Shown: positions 26,741 through 35,284 of the stretch, one piece after another | Layout: the number at the start of each line of letters is the position of its first letter | Position numbering within the stretch: position 1 is the first letter of the stretch | Assembly (NCBI RefSeq): GCF_002261265.1 | Contig: NZ_NEVK01000004.1 | Location: forward strand, 248,001 to 312,000 | Reading direction: 5' to 3' | Source of the DNA: Bordetella genomosp. 7 | GTDB lineage: Bacteria > Pseudomonadota > Gammaproteobacteria > Burkholderiales > Burkholderiaceae_B | DNA: 64,000 bases | Position numbers and translations under genes: made by a program | The notes under the pieces: generated by a model | The model's input: the letters and a program-made list of their open reading frames with translations, nothing else | Database searches by the model: none | Told to the model about the DNA's origin: nothing

Positions 26741-27178
26741 ATGTATCAACACATCCTGCTTCCCATCGACGGTTCCGAACTTTCCCAGATCGGCCTGGCG
26801 CGCGGCATAGAACTCGCCCAGGCGCTGCGCGCCAAGGTCACGATCATGACGGTCATCGAGCCGCTGCACCTGTCGGCTTCGGAAGGCGTACAGCTTCCCG
26901 GCGTGCACCAGCAACTGCGGCAGCAATCTCGCGCCCGCGCGCAGGCCTGGCTCGATGCCGCGGCAGAGCGGGCCCGGCAGGCGGGGGTCGACTGCGCCAC
27001 GCACGTCCACGAAGAAAGCCAGCCCTATGTGGCCATCGTCGACTATGCCGCCAACGCGGGCTGCGACCTCATCGCAATGTGTTCGCACGGCCGCAGCGGC
27101 ATGGCCGCCATGGTGCTGGGCAGCCAGACACAGAAGGTGCTGGCCAAGTCCAAGCTGCCCGTGCTGGTGTATCGCTAG
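26741..27178 (+). CDS. Universal stress protein UspA family
   Basis: 145 residues, one Usp domain. Starts YQHILLPIDGSELSQIGLARG and ends with the ATP-binding loop CSHGRSGMAAMVLGSQTQKVLAKSKLPVLV (the G-2x-G-9x-G-S/T pattern), so it probably binds ATP. These cytoplasmic proteins accumulate under starvation, hypoxia or other stress. A perfect FNR/ANR box upstream suggests induction when oxygen is low. It is a single-gene unit. Confidence 0.92.
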   Translation: MYQHILLPIDGSELSQIGLARGIELAQALRAKVTIMTVIEPLHLSASEGVQLPGVHQQLRQQSRARAQAWLDAAAERARQAGVDCATHVHEESQPYVAIVDYAANAGCDLIAMCSHGRSGMAAMVLGSQTQKVLAKSKLPVLVYR

Positions 27179-27264
27179 CCCATCGGCGCAGCCGCCACGG
27201 CCCGGAGCGGTCTGCCCGCGCCGGGTTTGCGCCGCGATACGGGCAAACCCTAGTCCAGACTGGA

Positions 27265-27304
27265 TATAATCAACAGTTCGGCCTTTTGCGGGCCATCTGT
27301 TGAT
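27265..27304 (+). promoter_or_regulatory. TATAAT promoter element overlapped by an inverted repeat
   Basis: A perfect -10 hexamer TATAAT (27265-27270) runs into ATCAACAG (27269-27276), which pairs with CTGTTGAT (27297-27304) around an inner GGCC/GGCC stem. The repeat covers the expected start site 33-68 bases before the amino-acid binding-protein gene. It could be an operator or an RNA hairpin at the 5' end. No good -35 hexamer is visible, which suggests an activator. Confidence 0.55.
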
Positions 27305-27336
27305 TCTTCCTTCGCGCGCCTAGGCGTACTCCTCAC

Positions 27337-28128
27337 ATGAAAAAACTCACTGCTGTCTTCCTGGTTTGCGCCACGTCGCTGCTCGCGGCTTGCGGCCAGG
27401 GCGAAGATACGGCGCCGCAAGCCGGCGCGCCGGCCCCCGCCCAGAAAATCGTCGTGGGCCTGGATGACAACTTCCCGCCCATGGGATTTCGCGACGAAAA
27501 CAACCAGATCGTCGGTTTCGATATCGACATGGCTCGCGAAGCCATGCGCCGCCTGGACATGGAAGTCGAATTCAAGCCCATCGACTGGAGCGCCAAAGAA
27601 GCCGAGCTCAACGGCAAACGTGTCGATGTGCTCTGGAACGGCCTGACCATCACCGAAGAACGCAAGAAAAACATCGCGTTCACGGCTCCGTACATGGCCA
27701 ACCACCAGATCATCGTGGTGGCGGCCGACTCGCCGGTGCAGACCAAGGCCGACCTGGCCGGCCGCGTGGTGGGCGCACAAGACGGCAGCAGCGCCATTGA
27801 CGCCATCAATAAAGACCAGGCCGTGGCCGCCAGCCTGAAAGAACTGAAAATGTTCGGCGACAACGTCACGGCCCTGATGGACCTGTCGGCCGGCCGGCTC
27901 GACGCGGTCGTGCTCGATGAGGTCGTGGGCCGTTATCTGGCCGGCAAGCGGGCAGGGCAGTACCGCGTGCTGGAAGAAAACTTCGGCACCGAAGACTACG
28001 GCGTGGGGCTGCGCAAAGAAGACACCGAGCTCCTGGCCAAGATCGACCAGACGCTCGACGCCATGAAGAAAGACGGCACCGCCGCCCGCATCGCCCAACA
28101 GTGGTTCGGCGCCAACATCATTAAATAA
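27337..28128 (+). CDS. Polar amino-acid ABC transporter binding protein (lipoprotein)
   Basis: 263 residues. The signal peptide ends in the lipobox LAAC with Cys19, so the protein should be lipid-anchored to the membrane. The mature domain has VGLDDNFPPMGFRDENNQIVGFDIDMA, typical of the His/Arg/Gln/Cys family-3 binding proteins, and GRLDAVVLDEVVG. It presents an amino acid to the permease encoded next. The exact ligand is unknown; glutamine, arginine or cystine are typical. The ribosome site is weak. Confidence 0.92.
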   Translation: MKKLTAVFLVCATSLLAACGQGEDTAPQAGAPAPAQKIVVGLDDNFPPMGFRDENNQIVGFDIDMAREAMRRLDMEVEFKPIDWSAKEAELNGKRVDVLWNGLTITEERKKNIAFTAPYMANHQIIVVAADSPVQTKADLAGRVVGAQDGSSAIDAINKDQAVAASLKELKMFGDNVTALMDLSAGRLDAVVLDEVVGRYLAGKRAGQYRVLEENFGTEDYGVGLRKEDTELLAKIDQTLDAMKKDGTAARIAQQWFGANIIK

Positions 28129-28134
28129 GCCCGT

Positions 28135-28155
28135 CCGGGGGCATGCGCCCCCCGG
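28135..28155 (+). repeat. mRNA hairpin between binding protein and permease
   Basis: CCGGGGGC and GCCCCCCGG pair around an ATGC loop with one bulged C in the 48-base gap. Such hairpins after binding-protein genes commonly protect the upstream mRNA and raise its level above that of the permease. Confidence 0.5.
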
Positions 28156-28176
28156 CCCGGCCGACCGGATCGCCGC

Positions 28177-28830
28177 ATGGACTACGTCATCTCCCTGCTG
28201 GGGCCGATGGCACAGGGGGCCAAGACCACCCTGACGCTGTTTTTCGTGACACTGGCGCTGGCGCTGCCCCTGGGGCTGCTGCTGGCGCTGGCGCGCATTT
28301 CCCATTGGCGGCTGCTCAGCCAGCTCGTCAACGCATACATCTGGCTCATGCGCGGCACCCCGCTCATGCTGCAGATGCTGTTCATCTATTTTGCCTTGCC
28401 CTTCGTGCCGGTGGTCGGGGTGCGCCTGCCTGACTTCCCGGCGGCGGTGGTGGCCTTTGCCCTGAACTACGCTGCCTATTTCGCCGAGATCTTCCGCGCG
28501 GGCATCCAGTCCATCGACCGCGGCCAGTATGAAGGCAGCAAGGTGCTGGGCATGACCTATCTGCAGACGCTGCGGCGCGTGGTCCTGCCGCAGATGGTGC
28601 AGCGCGTGCTGCCGCCGCTCAGCAACGAAACCATCACCCTGGTCAAAGACACGTCGCTCATCTACGTGCTGGCGCTCAACGATATCCTGCGCACCGCGCG
28701 CGGCATTGTGCAGCGCGATTTCACGACGACGCCGTTCCTGGTGGCGGCGGCCTTCTATCTGATCATGACGCTGTTGCTGACCTGGCTGTTCCAGCACATG
28801 GAAAAACGCTATGCCAAGTACGACCAATAG
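28177..28830 (+). CDS. Polar amino-acid ABC transporter permease
   Basis: 217 residues with four to five membrane spans. The HisMQ-type pattern is seen in GAKTTLTLFFVTLALALPLG, LMRGTPLMLQMLFIYF and the EAA loop YEGSKVLGMTYLQTLRRVVLPQ near residue 115-140. One permease gene implies a homodimeric channel. Its 3' end overlaps the ATPase gene by 20 bases. Confidence 0.93.
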   Translation: MDYVISLLGPMAQGAKTTLTLFFVTLALALPLGLLLALARISHWRLLSQLVNAYIWLMRGTPLMLQMLFIYFALPFVPVVGVRLPDFPAAVVAFALNYAAYFAEIFRAGIQSIDRGQYEGSKVLGMTYLQTLRRVVLPQMVQRVLPPLSNETITLVKDTSLIYVLALNDILRTARGIVQRDFTTTPFLVAAAFYLIMTLLLTWLFQHMEKRYAKYDQ

Positions 28831-29614
28831 CGCTGGGGCCGACGCGGCCGAGCGCGCCATCATGATTGAAGCGCGCGGCATCGGCAAGTCGTTCGGGCAC
28901 GTCAAAGTGCTGGACGACGTGTCGCTGACGCTGCGCAAGGGCGAGGTGGTGGCGGTGATCGGGCCGTCGGGCTCGGGCAAGAGCACCTTCCTGCGCTGCC
29001 TGATCCACCTGGAAACCATCGACGAGGGCAGCATCCACGTCGAAGGCGAGCCGCTGGCCACTGCCGTATCAGGCGGGCCCAGCGTGTATGCGCGCGACGC
29101 CGACCTGCGGCGCATCTGCCGCAAGATGGGCATGGTGTTTCAGTCGTTCAACCTGTTTCCCCACATGACGGTGCTGCAGAACATCATCGAGGCGCCTGTC
29201 ACGGTGCAGGGCGTGCCCCGAGATGTCGCCATACCCAAGGCCGAGGAGCTGTTGCGCAAGGTGGGGCTGTTGAACAAGCGCGACAACTATCCTTCGCGCC
29301 TGTCCGGCGGCCAGAAACAGCGAGTCGCCATCGCCCGGGCGCTGGCGCTCGAACCCCGGATCATGCTGTTTGACGAGCCCACCTCGGCGCTCGATCCCGA
29401 GCTCACCGGCGAAGTGCTGCGCACCATGCGGCAGCTTGCCGATGAACACATGACCATGCTGGTCGTCACCCACGAAATGGGGTTTGCACGCGAAGCGGCG
29501 CATCGCGTGGTGTTCATGGACGAAGGCCGCATACTCGAAGCTGCGCCCGCACGGGCCTTTTTCCAGGCTCCGCAACATCCCCGGGCGCGCCAGTTCCTGG
29601 GGCAGATGCTGTAG
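28811..29614 (+). CDS. Polar amino-acid ABC transporter ATP-binding protein
   Basis: 267 residues. Walker A GPSGSGKST near residues 56-64, signature LSGGQKQRVAIARAL, Walker B IMLFDEPTSALD and switch His in VVTHEMGFA, all close to GlnQ/HisP. The ATG at 28811 overlaps the permease gene; an internal ATG at 28862 (MIEARGIGKSFGH) would give a 250-residue protein nearer the usual family length and is a real alternative. Completes a three-gene importer. Confidence 0.93.
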   Translation: MPSTTNSAGADAAERAIMIEARGIGKSFGHVKVLDDVSLTLRKGEVVAVIGPSGSGKSTFLRCLIHLETIDEGSIHVEGEPLATAVSGGPSVYARDADLRRICRKMGMVFQSFNLFPHMTVLQNIIEAPVTVQGVPRDVAIPKAEELLRKVGLLNKRDNYPSRLSGGQKQRVAIARALALEPRIMLFDEPTSALDPELTGEVLRTMRQLADEHMTMLVVTHEMGFAREAAHRVVFMDEGRILEAAPARAFFQAPQHPRARQFLGQML

Positions 29615-29744
29615 CCGCGTGGTTACACTCGAAGCAAGCACTCATAAAATAAAACAGTATTTCTTCGCCATCTGACTACCTTAACAATGTTGCGCCGGCT
29701 GAAATAATTCGCGCGCGTGTGTGGGGTACACAGAGGAGAAGAGC

Positions 29745-32201
29745 ATGCGACCATACCATCGCAGGATAGGCGCTTGGCTGCTGTGCGGCGCCATGGCTTT
29801 GCTGGCTGGCTGCGCCGCGCCGGGCAGCAAGAAAGCCACCATTGATATGCCGGGGCTGACACAACCGGTTGAAATATTGCGCGACAAGTACGGCGTTTCG
29901 CACATCTATGCGCAGAACCAGCACGATCTGTTCTTTGCCCAGGGTTTCAGCGCCGCACGCGACCGCATGTGGCAGCTGGACCTGTGGCGCCGGCAGGGCG
30001 AAGGCAAGATGGCCGAACAATTCGGGCCCCGGTTCATCGAACAAGACCGCGCAGCGCGGCTTTTCCTGTACCGTGGCGACCTGCAGGCCGAGTTCTCCAG
30101 TTACCACCCCGAAGGGCAGGCCATCCTGACGGCGTTCGCGCAAGGCATCAACGCCTACGTAGACTGGGTCAAGGCCAACCCCGAGCACATGCCGCCCGAG
30201 TTCACGCTAACCGGCACCGAGCCCGGCTACTGGAGCCCGCAGACCTCGTTGATCCGAATCTATGGCCTGACGCGCAACCTGGCCAGCGAGGTGAAGCTGG
30301 CGCGTCAGGTGGCCGCGCTGGGCCTGAACACCGTACAGGACCTGAACGTGTACGAACCGCCCCTGGCGCTGCAGATGCCCGCGGGGCTGAATGTCAATGA
30401 CATCACCGAGGCGGTGCTGGCCGATTACAACCTGGCGCGCAAGGGTCAGGCGTTCGTCGCGGCCGATTTTCCGCGCAGCCCGCTGGCCGAAGCAGAACGC
30501 GCCGAACTGGCGCGGCGCCTGTCGGCCGACAGGGTCGCCGTGCTGGACGCCGAACCGGACGCCATGGCGGCTCGCTACGAAAGCAATAACTGGGTGATCG
30601 CGGGGCAGCGCACCGCAACGGGCCGCCCCATCCTGGCCGGCGACCCGCACCGCAGCATCGCCATGCCGTCGCTGCGCTACATGGTGCACCTGAACGCACC
30701 GGGGTGGAATGTCATCGGGGCGGGCGAGCCGGCGCTGCCGGGCGTGTCCATGGGCCACAACGACCGCATCGCCTTCGGCCTGACGATTTTTTCGTTCGCC
30801 GACGAAGAAGACCTGTATGTCTACGACACCAACCCGGCCAACCCGGACCAGTATCGCTATCGCGGCGGATGGGAAACCATGCGCACCGTGGACGAGACCA
30901 TTCCGGTACGCGGCCAGCCGGCGGCGGTGCGGCAGCTGAAGTTCACGCGGCACGGGCCTGTCATCCACACAGACCCGGCGCGCAACAAGGCCTACGCACT
31001 GCGCGCGGCATATCTGGAGTTTCCGGGCACGGCGGCCTACCTGGCCAGCCTGCGCCTGAACCAGGCGCAGAACTGGCAGGAATTCGTGGCTGGCATGGAG
31101 AAGCACTACACGCCCAGCGAGAACATGGTGTACGCCGACGTAGACGGCAATATCGGCTGGTTCGGCGGCAGTATCGCGCCGTTGCGCAACCGGCCCGACT
31201 GGTCGGGGCTGCTGCCCGTGCCGGGGCATGGGGATTTCGAATGGAACGGCTTCTTGCCCACCAGCTCGCTGCCCAAGGCGTTCAACCCGCCCGAGGGCTA
31301 TATCGCCACGGCCAATGAGTACAACCTGCCGTACGACTATCCGTATAAAGACATGGCGGCGCGCACGTGGTCAGAACCCTACCGCGCACTGCGTATCCGT
31401 GAAGTGCTGGCCGACCGCAGCGGGCTGGACCTGGAAGCCTCGCAGCAGCTGCAGTACGACAACCTGTCTATTCCGGCGCGCACGCTGGCCGGGTATGCGA
31501 AGGGCCTGAACTCGACCGATCCGCTGGTGGGCGAGGCGCTGCGTCTGCTGAAAGACTGGGACTACCGCACCGAGATCGATTCCGAAGCGGCTACGGTGTA
31601 TGAGTTCTGGCTGCCCGAGGTCATCAAGCGCGTATCCGACCTGTACGTTCCGCCGCAGGGGCGGGCGGTGTTCGGCGAGCTGTCTACCCGCAAGGCGCTC
31701 GACAAACTGGCCACGCCCGATGCCGCCTTCGGCCCGCGACCCGACCAAGGAAGGGATGCGCTGCTGCTGGCCGCCCTGGCCGATGGCATGCGCAACCTGA
31801 CGGCAACACTGGGCACCGATTCGAAACAATGGGAGTGGGGCCGTCTGCATCACATCCAGTTCGAACACGGCCTGGCGGGGCTGTTGCCCCCGGCAACGGC
31901 CAAGGCGTATGGCACGCCGCGCTATCCGGTCAGCGGCGACAATGACACGGTGCATCGCGCCACCTTCCGCAAGTCGGATTTCCGGCAGATCAGCGGCGCA
32001 TCGTATCGGCAGGTTATCGACGTGGGAGCGTGGGACAACTCGCGCATGCAGAACACCCCGGGCCAGTCGGCCGATCCGCGCAGCCCGCACTATCGCGACC
32101 TGCTCGAAGGCTGGGCCACCGGTAAATATATCCCCATGGCCTTCAGCCGCGAAAAAGTAGAAAGCGAACGCAGCGACACGCTGGTGCTGCAACCGCGGTA
32201 A
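29745..32201 (+). CDS. Penicillin acylase family hydrolase (lipoprotein)
   Basis: 818 residues. A lipoprotein signal ends in LLAGC (Cys23). The Ntn-hydrolase nucleophile is Ser280 in YESNNWVIAG; the precursor should cut itself before this serine to give alpha and beta chains. Other marks are GVSHIYAQNQHDLFFAQG, LAGDPHRSIAMPS and FSFADEEDLYVYDTN. Members cleave penicillin, acyl-homoserine lactones or other N-acyl amides. GGAG lies 7 bases before the ATG at 29745. The 130 bases before it are AT-rich. The last two codons and stop are duplicated downstream (see repeat at 32191). Confidence 0.88.
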   Translation: MRPYHRRIGAWLLCGAMALLAGCAAPGSKKATIDMPGLTQPVEILRDKYGVSHIYAQNQHDLFFAQGFSAARDRMWQLDLWRRQGEGKMAEQFGPRFIEQDRAARLFLYRGDLQAEFSSYHPEGQAILTAFAQGINAYVDWVKANPEHMPPEFTLTGTEPGYWSPQTSLIRIYGLTRNLASEVKLARQVAALGLNTVQDLNVYEPPLALQMPAGLNVNDITEAVLADYNLARKGQAFVAADFPRSPLAEAERAELARRLSADRVAVLDAEPDAMAARYESNNWVIAGQRTATGRPILAGDPHRSIAMPSLRYMVHLNAPGWNVIGAGEPALPGVSMGHNDRIAFGLTIFSFADEEDLYVYDTNPANPDQYRYRGGWETMRTVDETIPVRGQPAAVRQLKFTRHGPVIHTDPARNKAYALRAAYLEFPGTAAYLASLRLNQAQNWQEFVAGMEKHYTPSENMVYADVDGNIGWFGGSIAPLRNRPDWSGLLPVPGHGDFEWNGFLPTSSLPKAFNPPEGYIATANEYNLPYDYPYKDMAARTWSEPYRALRIREVLADRSGLDLEASQQLQYDNLSIPARTLAGYAKGLNSTDPLVGEALRLLKDWDYRTEIDSEAATVYEFWLPEVIKRVSDLYVPPQGRAVFGELSTRKALDKLATPDAAFGPRPDQGRDALLLAALADGMRNLTATLGTDSKQWEWGRLHHIQFEHGLAGLLPPATAKAYGTPRYPVSGDNDTVHRATFRKSDFRQISGASYRQVIDVGAWDNSRMQNTPGQSADPRSPHYRDLLEGWATGKYIPMAFSREKVESERSDTLVLQPR

Positions 32202-32482
32202 GCCGCGGCAAGCTGCACGGTGCGCGGTAAGCAAGTTGCACGGTGTCTGACACCTTCGGAGTCAGACACCCACACCCGTTCCACGACCCCCGCTGATCGG
32301 TGTCTGACTCCCGCAGGGTGGCAGACACCCCACACCCAACCGCGGTAAGCCGCGGCAAGCTGCACGGTGCGCGGTAAGCAAGTTGCACGGTGTCTGACAC
32401 CTTCGGAGTCAGACACCCACACCCGTTCCACGCCCGCCGCTGATCGGTGTCTGACTCCCACAGGGTGTCAGACACCCCACAA
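32191..32482. repeat. 147-bp tandem duplication with GTGTCTGAC hairpins
   Basis: Two copies, 32191-32337 and 32338-32482, differ at only a few bases. Each starts with AACCGCGGTAA, the last codons plus stop of the acylase gene, and each contains two palindromes with GGTGTCTGAC / GTCAGACACC arms: 32242-32270 and 32299-32329 in copy 1, 32389-32417 and 32446-32476 in copy 2. The first palindrome is identical in both copies; the second differs slightly. A shorter internal repeat (GCGGTAAGC..TGCACGGTG) occurs twice per copy. A half palindrome remains near 32496-32508. The stretch 32202-32575 holds no gene. Confidence 0.9.
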
Positions 32483-32575
32483 CCGCCGATGGCCGTGCCA
32501 GACACCGCCCCGGCACAAGCCTTGCGTCCACCAACCCTTTAGCGCCCGCGCCGGCGGCGCAATAAGGAGACACGC

Positions 32576-33076
32576 ATGCCACACAGCAATAACCCCACCC
32601 CCGACCACCCCCGCGGGCGCCACGTCTCGCCCCTTTCAGAAGGCGCGCAGGTGCCGCATAGCGACCTGGGTCCGGCCGAAGGCAACAATGGCGTGGGGGC
32701 CGCGCCCGATGCCCGCAACGAGCACGAACTTTCCGGAGATCGTGAGCGCGCCCAAGAGCAGGGGAGTTCCCCGGCGCCCGCAGATACCGGCCGCCGGCAA
32801 GACAGCTCCAGCAGCCCGCCGGGCCTGGCAGCCCCGCAAACCCCGCATCCGGGCACGCATGGCAGCGGCACGGGGGCCGAGGCAGAGCCGTACGAAGCCG
32901 GCGCCGAAAGCGGCAACTATGAAGGCGAGGGTTTCAACCGGGGGTATGGCGTCGCGCCAGGTGCGCGACAGGATCGCAGCGACGGCTACCGGGATGCGCG
33001 CCACGGAAAATTCGGTGACGTGCAGGACGATGAAGACTTATATGGAGAAGGCCCCCCCCGCGCATCCGAAGACTAG
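32576..33076 (+). CDS. Disordered hydrophilic protein
   Basis: 166 residues, unrecognised. Rich in Gly, Pro, Ser, Glu and Asp, with no hydrophobic core. It reads like a desiccation/stress-type disordered protein (GTHGSGTGAEAEPYEAGAES, then DGYRDARHGKFGDVQDDEDL). AAGGAG is 7 bases before the ATG at 32576, supporting expression. It stands alone, just after the repeat locus and convergent with the Pmp3-type gene. Confidence 0.65.
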   Translation: MPHSNNPTPDHPRGRHVSPLSEGAQVPHSDLGPAEGNNGVGAAPDARNEHELSGDRERAQEQGSSPAPADTGRRQDSSSSPPGLAAPQTPHPGTHGSGTGAEAEPYEAGAESGNYEGEGFNRGYGVAPGARQDRSDGYRDARHGKFGDVQDDEDLYGEGPPRASED

Positions 33077-33100
33077 CGCGGGGCGCAGACCACGCCAGGC

Positions 33101-33292
33101 CTAGCGGGACTGCATGGCCTCTTTGATTTTCTTGTCGGTGTTGTACTGGCTGAGCGCGTAGACGGCCCATATCGCCGCGGGAATCCAGCCGATCAGTGTG
33201 ATCTGCAGAATCAGGCACACAATGCCGGCAATGGGCCGGCCAATGGTGAAAAAGCCCAGCCAGGGCAGAAGCAGGGCAATCAACAGTCGCAT
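33101..33292 (-). CDS. YqaE/Pmp3 family small membrane protein
   Basis: 63 residues with two membrane spans: RLLIALLLPWLGFFTIGRP and CLILQITLIGWIPAAIWAVYAL. The pattern (LPWLG.F.IG...AGIVCLIL) is that of the Pmp3/UPF0057 family, which in yeast and plants helps maintain membrane potential under salt stress; bacterial roles are little known. The start at 33292 is the natural one; the open frame extends upstream without family similarity. Confidence 0.85.
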   Translation of the reverse strand: MRLLIALLLPWLGFFTIGRPIAGIVCLILQITLIGWIPAAIWAVYALSQYNTDKKIKEAMQSR

Positions 33293-33758
33293 AGGGACGA
33301 GCTTCCTGTAATCGACAAAAAGGTGCGTTAGTGTACAGCGGCGCGTCATGGCCGCGACATGCCGGCCAGGCGGACACACCGCCCGCAAACGTAACGTTTG
33401 TTTGAATAAAACCCCCCATAAGCTTGCGTATTTCACACAACGATACTAAAACCGTTGTAACTGTCACTGAGTCTTGCGACGTAAGTCGTCGGGGCAGTGA
33501 CTGGGGGCAGACCCGCGCTAGTTGCAGGCTGGCCTGTGCGTCGACATTTTGCCGGAGCGCTTCCATGCAAGCACCGATGGCGCCGACTGTTGGGCTACGC
33601 GGCACGACGTTGTCTGCCGCATGGCCGCACGGCGGGCCGTTCAGGCGCGTTGCGGCGGCGCGGGCGCGCCGGGGGTAGGCCACCTGCCCGGCGCAGCCTC
33701 GCCCACGCGGGGCAGCCGGCAGGGCTCCACCGAACTTCCGGCGCGAAGGGGGCGGGGC
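33293..33758. promoter_or_regulatory. Gene-free region with stacked inverted repeats
   Basis: 466 bp between the Pmp3-type and the hydrolase start. It holds CAAACGT-A-ACGTTTG (33387-33401), ACAACG..CGTTGT (33437-33458) and GTCACTG..CAGTGAC (33463-33501) with an inner CGAC-GTAA-GTCG (33477-33488). The first looks like a TetR-type operator, the last like a nested stem-loop. The rest is GC-rich; an open frame upstream of 33759 has Ala/Arg-rich, shadow-like composition. Confidence 0.45.
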
Positions 33759-35210
33759 GTGGTCGCTAAGCTGAAGGCCTGGGCCAGAATCACCGCAATC
33801 GCACTGGCAGCCGTGCTGATGCTGCTTCTGGGACTGCGCATTTATGCCATCCAACAGGGGCCACCGCTTGCGCCATGGCATACCTACGTGCCCGACGAAC
33901 TGCGCGCGGCGGAGTTGGACCTGACGTCCTGGCAGCAATACCTTGCCCACGAACAGCGCCTGTTCGCGCTGGTGCGCCAGCATGTCAGCGCCGGGCTCGA
34001 CGCGCACGACCAGGTCGACAGCAACCGCTATTTCGAAGGCGCAGGCGTCAATCCCAACCATTTCCCGCGCGACTGGAACCGTTCGTATGTCATGACGCCC
34101 GATGGCGAGCCGGCGGGGGCTGTGGTGATGCTGCATGGCCTGACGGATTCGCCATACAGCTTGCGGCATATCGCAGCGCATTACCGGGCCGTGGGCTATG
34201 TGGTGGTGGTCATCCGGCTGCCCGGCCACGGCACCGTTCCCGCATCCCTGACCGACACTCACTGGGAAGACTGGGCCGCCGCCACCCGCCTGGCGGTGCG
34301 GGAGGCCCGCCGCCAGGCGCCTGCGCCCCGGCCGCTGCACATCGTGGGATTTTCCAATGGCGGCGCGCTGGCGCTGATGTACGCGTTGGATGCCCTGGAC
34401 GACGACGCGCTGGCGCGGCCCGACAGGCTGGTGCTGATTTCTCCCATGATCGGCATCACCCGCTTTGCGCGGTTCGCCGGCCTGGCCGGGCTGCCCGCGC
34501 TGCTGCCGGCGTTTGCCAAGGCCGCCTGGCTGAGCGTCGTGCCGGAATTCAATCCGTTCAAGTACAACTCGTTTCCCATCAATGCGGCGCGGCAATCCTA
34601 TGAGCTGACACGCGAGCTGCAAAGCGAACTGGCGGCCAGGCAGCGCGACGGCAGCCTGGAAAGGCTTGCTCCCATCATCACCTTTCACTCGGTGCTGGAC
34701 TTTACGGTGAGCACGCGCGCGTTGATCAATGCGCTTTACGCGCGCCTGCCCGCCAATGGCAGCGAGCTGGTGCTGTTCGACCTGAACCGCGCCACCAAGC
34801 TGAGGCCATTATTCCGCCGGGGCATGGAATGGGCGATTGCCGGCACGCTGCCGGGCGGCCAGCGCAATTACCGGCTGACCCTGATCACCAACGAGAATGA
34901 ATCGTCCAGCCGCATGATCGAGCGGGTGACGCAGGCCGGCGCGGCCGGCTTTACCGACCGGCCGCTGGATCTGCACTATCCGCGCGAGATCTACTCGCTG
35001 TCGCACGTGGCGCTGCCGTTTCCCACCAGCGACACGCTGTACGGGCAGCACCCCGACAACATTGAAGAATACGGCGTCAGCCTGGGGGCCATGTCGATAC
35101 GCGGCGAGGTGGGCGCGTTCGTGATCGGCATGGACACGCTGGCGCGCCTGACATCCAACCCCTTCTACAGCTATCTGCTGGAGCGAGTAGACCAAGCAAT
35201 ACCCAGATGA
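33759..35210 (+). CDS. Alpha/beta hydrolase with N-terminal membrane anchor
   Basis: 483 residues. One N-terminal hydrophobic segment (ITAIALAAVLMLLLGLRIYA) should anchor it with the enzyme on the periplasmic side. The lipase-like core has VVMLHGLTDSPYS (oxyanion), RLPGHG, and the nucleophile elbow GFSNGG. A long inserted region follows and the late SLSHVALPF may provide the His. The substrate is unknown; ester or lipid. The GTG at 33759 has an AAGGGGGC-like site just upstream. The gap to arcD is 74 bases. Confidence 0.82.
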   Translation: MVAKLKAWARITAIALAAVLMLLLGLRIYAIQQGPPLAPWHTYVPDELRAAELDLTSWQQYLAHEQRLFALVRQHVSAGLDAHDQVDSNRYFEGAGVNPNHFPRDWNRSYVMTPDGEPAGAVVMLHGLTDSPYSLRHIAAHYRAVGYVVVVIRLPGHGTVPASLTDTHWEDWAAATRLAVREARRQAPAPRPLHIVGFSNGGALALMYALDALDDDALARPDRLVLISPMIGITRFARFAGLAGLPALLPAFAKAAWLSVVPEFNPFKYNSFPINAARQSYELTRELQSELAARQRDGSLERLAPIITFHSVLDFTVSTRALINALYARLPANGSELVLFDLNRATKLRPLFRRGMEWAIAGTLPGGQRNYRLTLITNENESSSRMIERVTQAGAAGFTDRPLDLHYPREIYSLSHVALPFPTSDTLYGQHPDNIEEYGVSLGAMSIRGEVGAFVIGMDTLARLTSNPFYSYLLERVDQAIPR

Positions 35211-35284
35211 AGCGCCATGGCGGTCCGTGCGCCGGACAGGGCGGGCGCGGTCCGCTGCGGGAACCTTTTGAGCCGAGGTGAACA

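Noticed and set aside
32242..32476. GTGTCTGAC palindromes as Rho-independent terminators or a CRISPR array
   Set aside because: No T run follows, and spacing and repeat form do not fit CRISPR; they recur in the same orientation next to gene ends instead.
33522..33758. Longer N-terminus for the membrane hydrolase
   Set aside because: The added 79 residues are Ala/Arg/Gly-rich with no family similarity; GTG 33759 has a ribosome-site-like sequence and is followed directly by the membrane anchor.
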